In this document: positions 15,982-17,365 of the stretch, one piece after another | Layout of the letters: each line of letters starts with the position of its first letter | Numbering within the stretch: the stretch's first letter is position 1 | Assembly: GCA_903835145.1 (NCBI GenBank) | Contig: CAILMA010000616.1 | Span: forward strand, 1 to 17,365 | Length of the DNA: 17,365 nt | Source of the DNA: an uncultured Bacteroidota bacterium | GTDB lineage: Bacteria; Bacteroidota; Bacteroidia; Chitinophagales; Chitinophagaceae | Reading direction: 5' to 3' | Notes under the pieces: generated by a model | What the model was told of the DNA's origin: nothing | What the model saw: only the letters and a program-made list of their open reading frames with translations | The model's database searches: none | Translations under genes and position numbers: made by a program

Positions 15982-17040
15982 ATGGATTCATTAGCAGGTA
16001 TCAAGTTGACCTCATTTTCCCGCGGCGCTGGCTGCGGATGTAAGATAGCACCAGCCGTGTTGCAGGAAATACTAAAAACCGAATTTACAGCGGTTGATGA
16101 CCCGAAATTGCTGGTGGGCAACAGTACCAACGATGACGCTGCGGCCTATGATATGGGAGACGGTATGGCGATGATTGCTACCACCGATTTCTTTATGCCA
16201 ATCGTTGACGATGCTTTTGATTTTGGCCGGATAGCTGCAGCCAATGCCATCAGCGACGTATATGCCATGGGTGGGAAACCCTTGCTGGCACTTGCAATAT
16301 TGGGCTGGCCGGTAGAAAAGCTGCCACCTGCACTCGCGCAAAAAGTACTGGAGGGTGCACGTACTGTGTGCGCAGAAGCAGGTATCCCACTTGCTGGCGG
16401 GCACAGCATTGATACAACGGAACCCGTGTTTGGTCTTTCAGTAAACGGGATGTGCAGTAATGCGCACCTCAAACGCAATAACACAGCCCGGGCAGGAGAC
16501 TTACTTCTGCTTACTAAGCCTATTGGCGTTGGTATACTGGCGACTGCACAAAAACGAGGCGTGATTAGTCCCGAACACCAAAACGCATTAGTTGCTCAAC
16601 TTTGTAAACTGAACAAGATAGGGGAGGAACTCGGTAAAATCCATGGGGTTACTGCCATGACGGATGTTACAGGGTTTGGCATTGCTGGTCACCTCATTGA
16701 AATGGCCGATGGAGCCGATTTATCGGCCCGGTTGGTTTATGCAAATCTTCCTGTTATAGAGGGCGCAAGGGAATATCTTGCGCAAAGGATAGTGCCTGAC
16801 GCCACCTACAGAAACTGGAATGCATACGCTTCTAAAATATCATTCGAAACTGGTGTCGATGTCATGGAAGGCTTCTGCTTGTTGCCCGATCCTCAAACGA
16901 ACGGCGGCCTGCTCATCGCAGTTGACCCCTTAGCACTCAGTGAGGTCTCGAACGTGCTCTCCACACACGGATATGATGCATTTACACGCCCTATTGGCAA
17001 GTTTGAAGAACGAGGCGATAAGGTGATACGAGTGGTTTAA
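15982..17040 (+). CDS. selD: Selenide, water dikinase (selenophosphate synthetase)
   Basis: This enzyme makes selenophosphate from selenide and ATP (products AMP and phosphate), the selenium donor for MnmH and, where present, selenocysteine synthesis. The 352 residues begin MDSLAGIKLTSFSRGAGCGCKIAP. The catalytic position is cysteine (C18, then C20 and K21), not selenocysteine, so no in-frame UGA decoding is needed. Further family features are GNSTNDDAAAYD (46-57), ATTDFFMPIVDD (66-77), NAISDVYAMGGKP (88-100), AGGHSIDTTEPVFGLSVNG (about 140-158), TDVTGFGIAGHL and a C-terminal DPQTNGGLL. A GTG at 15898 would add 28 residues overlapping mnmH, but the ATG at 15982 matches the family start and sits 2 bp after the mnmH stop. 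Confidence 0.97.
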   Translation: MDSLAGIKLTSFSRGAGCGCKIAPAVLQEILKTEFTAVDDPKLLVGNSTNDDAAAYDMGDGMAMIATTDFFMPIVDDAFDFGRIAAANAISDVYAMGGKPLLALAILGWPVEKLPPALAQKVLEGARTVCAEAGIPLAGGHSIDTTEPVFGLSVNGMCSNAHLKRNNTARAGDLLLLTKPIGVGILATAQKRGVISPEHQNALVAQLCKLNKIGEELGKIHGVTAMTDVTGFGIAGHLIEMADGADLSARLVYANLPVIEGAREYLAQRIVPDATYRNWNAYASKISFETGVDVMEGFCLLPDPQTNGGLLIAVDPLALSEVSNVLSTHGYDAFTRPIGKFEERGDKVIRVV

Positions 17041-17144
17041 TTGGGCCAAAGATATCGTGAAACACTGCGATACCTAACTAATCTACAGTCGAGATTGATA
17101 TAATAGTTGCTTTGTTTTGTTCAGTTTGTTTTCCTAAAAAATGG

Positions 17145-17365
17145 TTAGCTGAATAAAAATGCGATGTCATCCTTTGTCAATTTTTTTATGAAGCCGGCAT
17201 CTTCTGTAACAAGGTCGTTAGCCAATTGTTTTTTGCGTTGTTGCAATTGCACTATTTTCTCTTCAACCGTGTCTTTACAAATCATTTTGTAAGCGAATAT
17301 AGGATTGGTTTGCCCTATTCGGTGCGTACGGTCTATAGCTTGCTGCTCCACGGCCGGGTTCCACC
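17145..17365 (-). CDS. SNF2-family DNA helicase/ATPase, C-terminal end (partial)
   Basis: The 3' end of a gene whose body lies beyond the right edge. The visible 73 codons begin WNPAVEQQAIDRTHRIGQ, which is motif VI of SNF2/SWI2 ATPases (with its arginine finger). The typical FAYKMICKDTVEEKIVQLQQRKKQLANDL segment follows, and the protein ends KLTKDDIAFLFS. The gene encodes a DNA translocase of the DEAD/DEAH-like superfamily 2, HepA/RapA-type. The exact role cannot be told from this fragment. It converges on selD with 104 bp between them, where I see no clear terminator. Confidence 0.93.
   Translation of the reverse strand, partial: WNPAVEQQAIDRTHRIGQTNPIFAYKMICKDTVEEKIVQLQQRKKQLANDLVTEDAGFIKKLTKDDIAFLFS

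Noticed and set aside
17041..17144. Possible hairpin TATCG...CGATA after selD
   Set aside because: The stem is only 5 bp, with no T-run directly after it. It is too weak to call a terminator.

Overview
The window looks like chromosomal DNA of a member of the Bacteroidota, most likely Chitinophagales (Chitinophagaceae-like). The reasons are a large secreted protein ending in the gliding-motility/type-B type IX secretion (T9SS) C-terminal domain, DUF6029-like and DUF5916-like outer-membrane proteins found mainly in this phylum, starts without a clear Shine-Dalgarno sequence, a well-formed Bacteroidota promoter (TTTG, 18 bp, TAnnTTTG) before the SPFH gene, and a long-tailed FtsZ directly after FtsA. 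The placement below phylum is inference. I see no rRNA, tRNA, CRISPR, phage or insertion sequence.

Layout: (1) 1-3576 is the end of a division cluster: the Lys-rich C-terminal tail of a gene that is probably ftsQ, then ftsA and ftsZ, closed by a strong intrinsic terminator. (2) 3694-7344 is a 1216-residue secreted multi-domain T9SS cargo protein. It meets a DNA photolyase gene head to head with a single base between their stop codons. (3) 8767-13542 is an envelope block: a periplasmic TlpA/ResA-like thioredoxin on the minus strand, divergent from a DUF6029-like beta-barrel protein, followed by a DUF5916-like protein with a CBM9-like N-terminal domain. (4) 13547-14742 holds, on the minus strand, an SPFH/band-7 membrane protein and downstream of it a 62-residue ribbon-helix-helix protein with a TTG start. 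A 12-bp-stem hairpin separates them. (5) 14912-17040 is a tight two-gene selenium unit, mnmH (selU) and selD, for 2-selenouridine in tRNA wobble positions. (6) From 17145 to the window end is the C-terminus of a SNF2-family helicase on the minus strand.

FtsQ(?)/FtsA/FtsZ build and anchor the division ring. SelD makes selenophosphate, which MnmH uses on tRNA. The SPFH and RHH genes look like a conserved pair. Two 11-bp repeats sit over the expected transcription start of the SPFH gene, so local feedback by the RHH protein is conceivable but unproven.

No clearly new multi-gene system is evident. The points most worth a second look are the repeat-bearing promoter of the SPFH-RHH pair, the duplicated start region with a seven-codon leader ORF before mnmH, the polylysine-like tail of the putative FtsQ, the 10-bp inverted repeat framing the 11007-11105 intergenic region, and the two-domain block duplicated inside the T9SS cargo protein.
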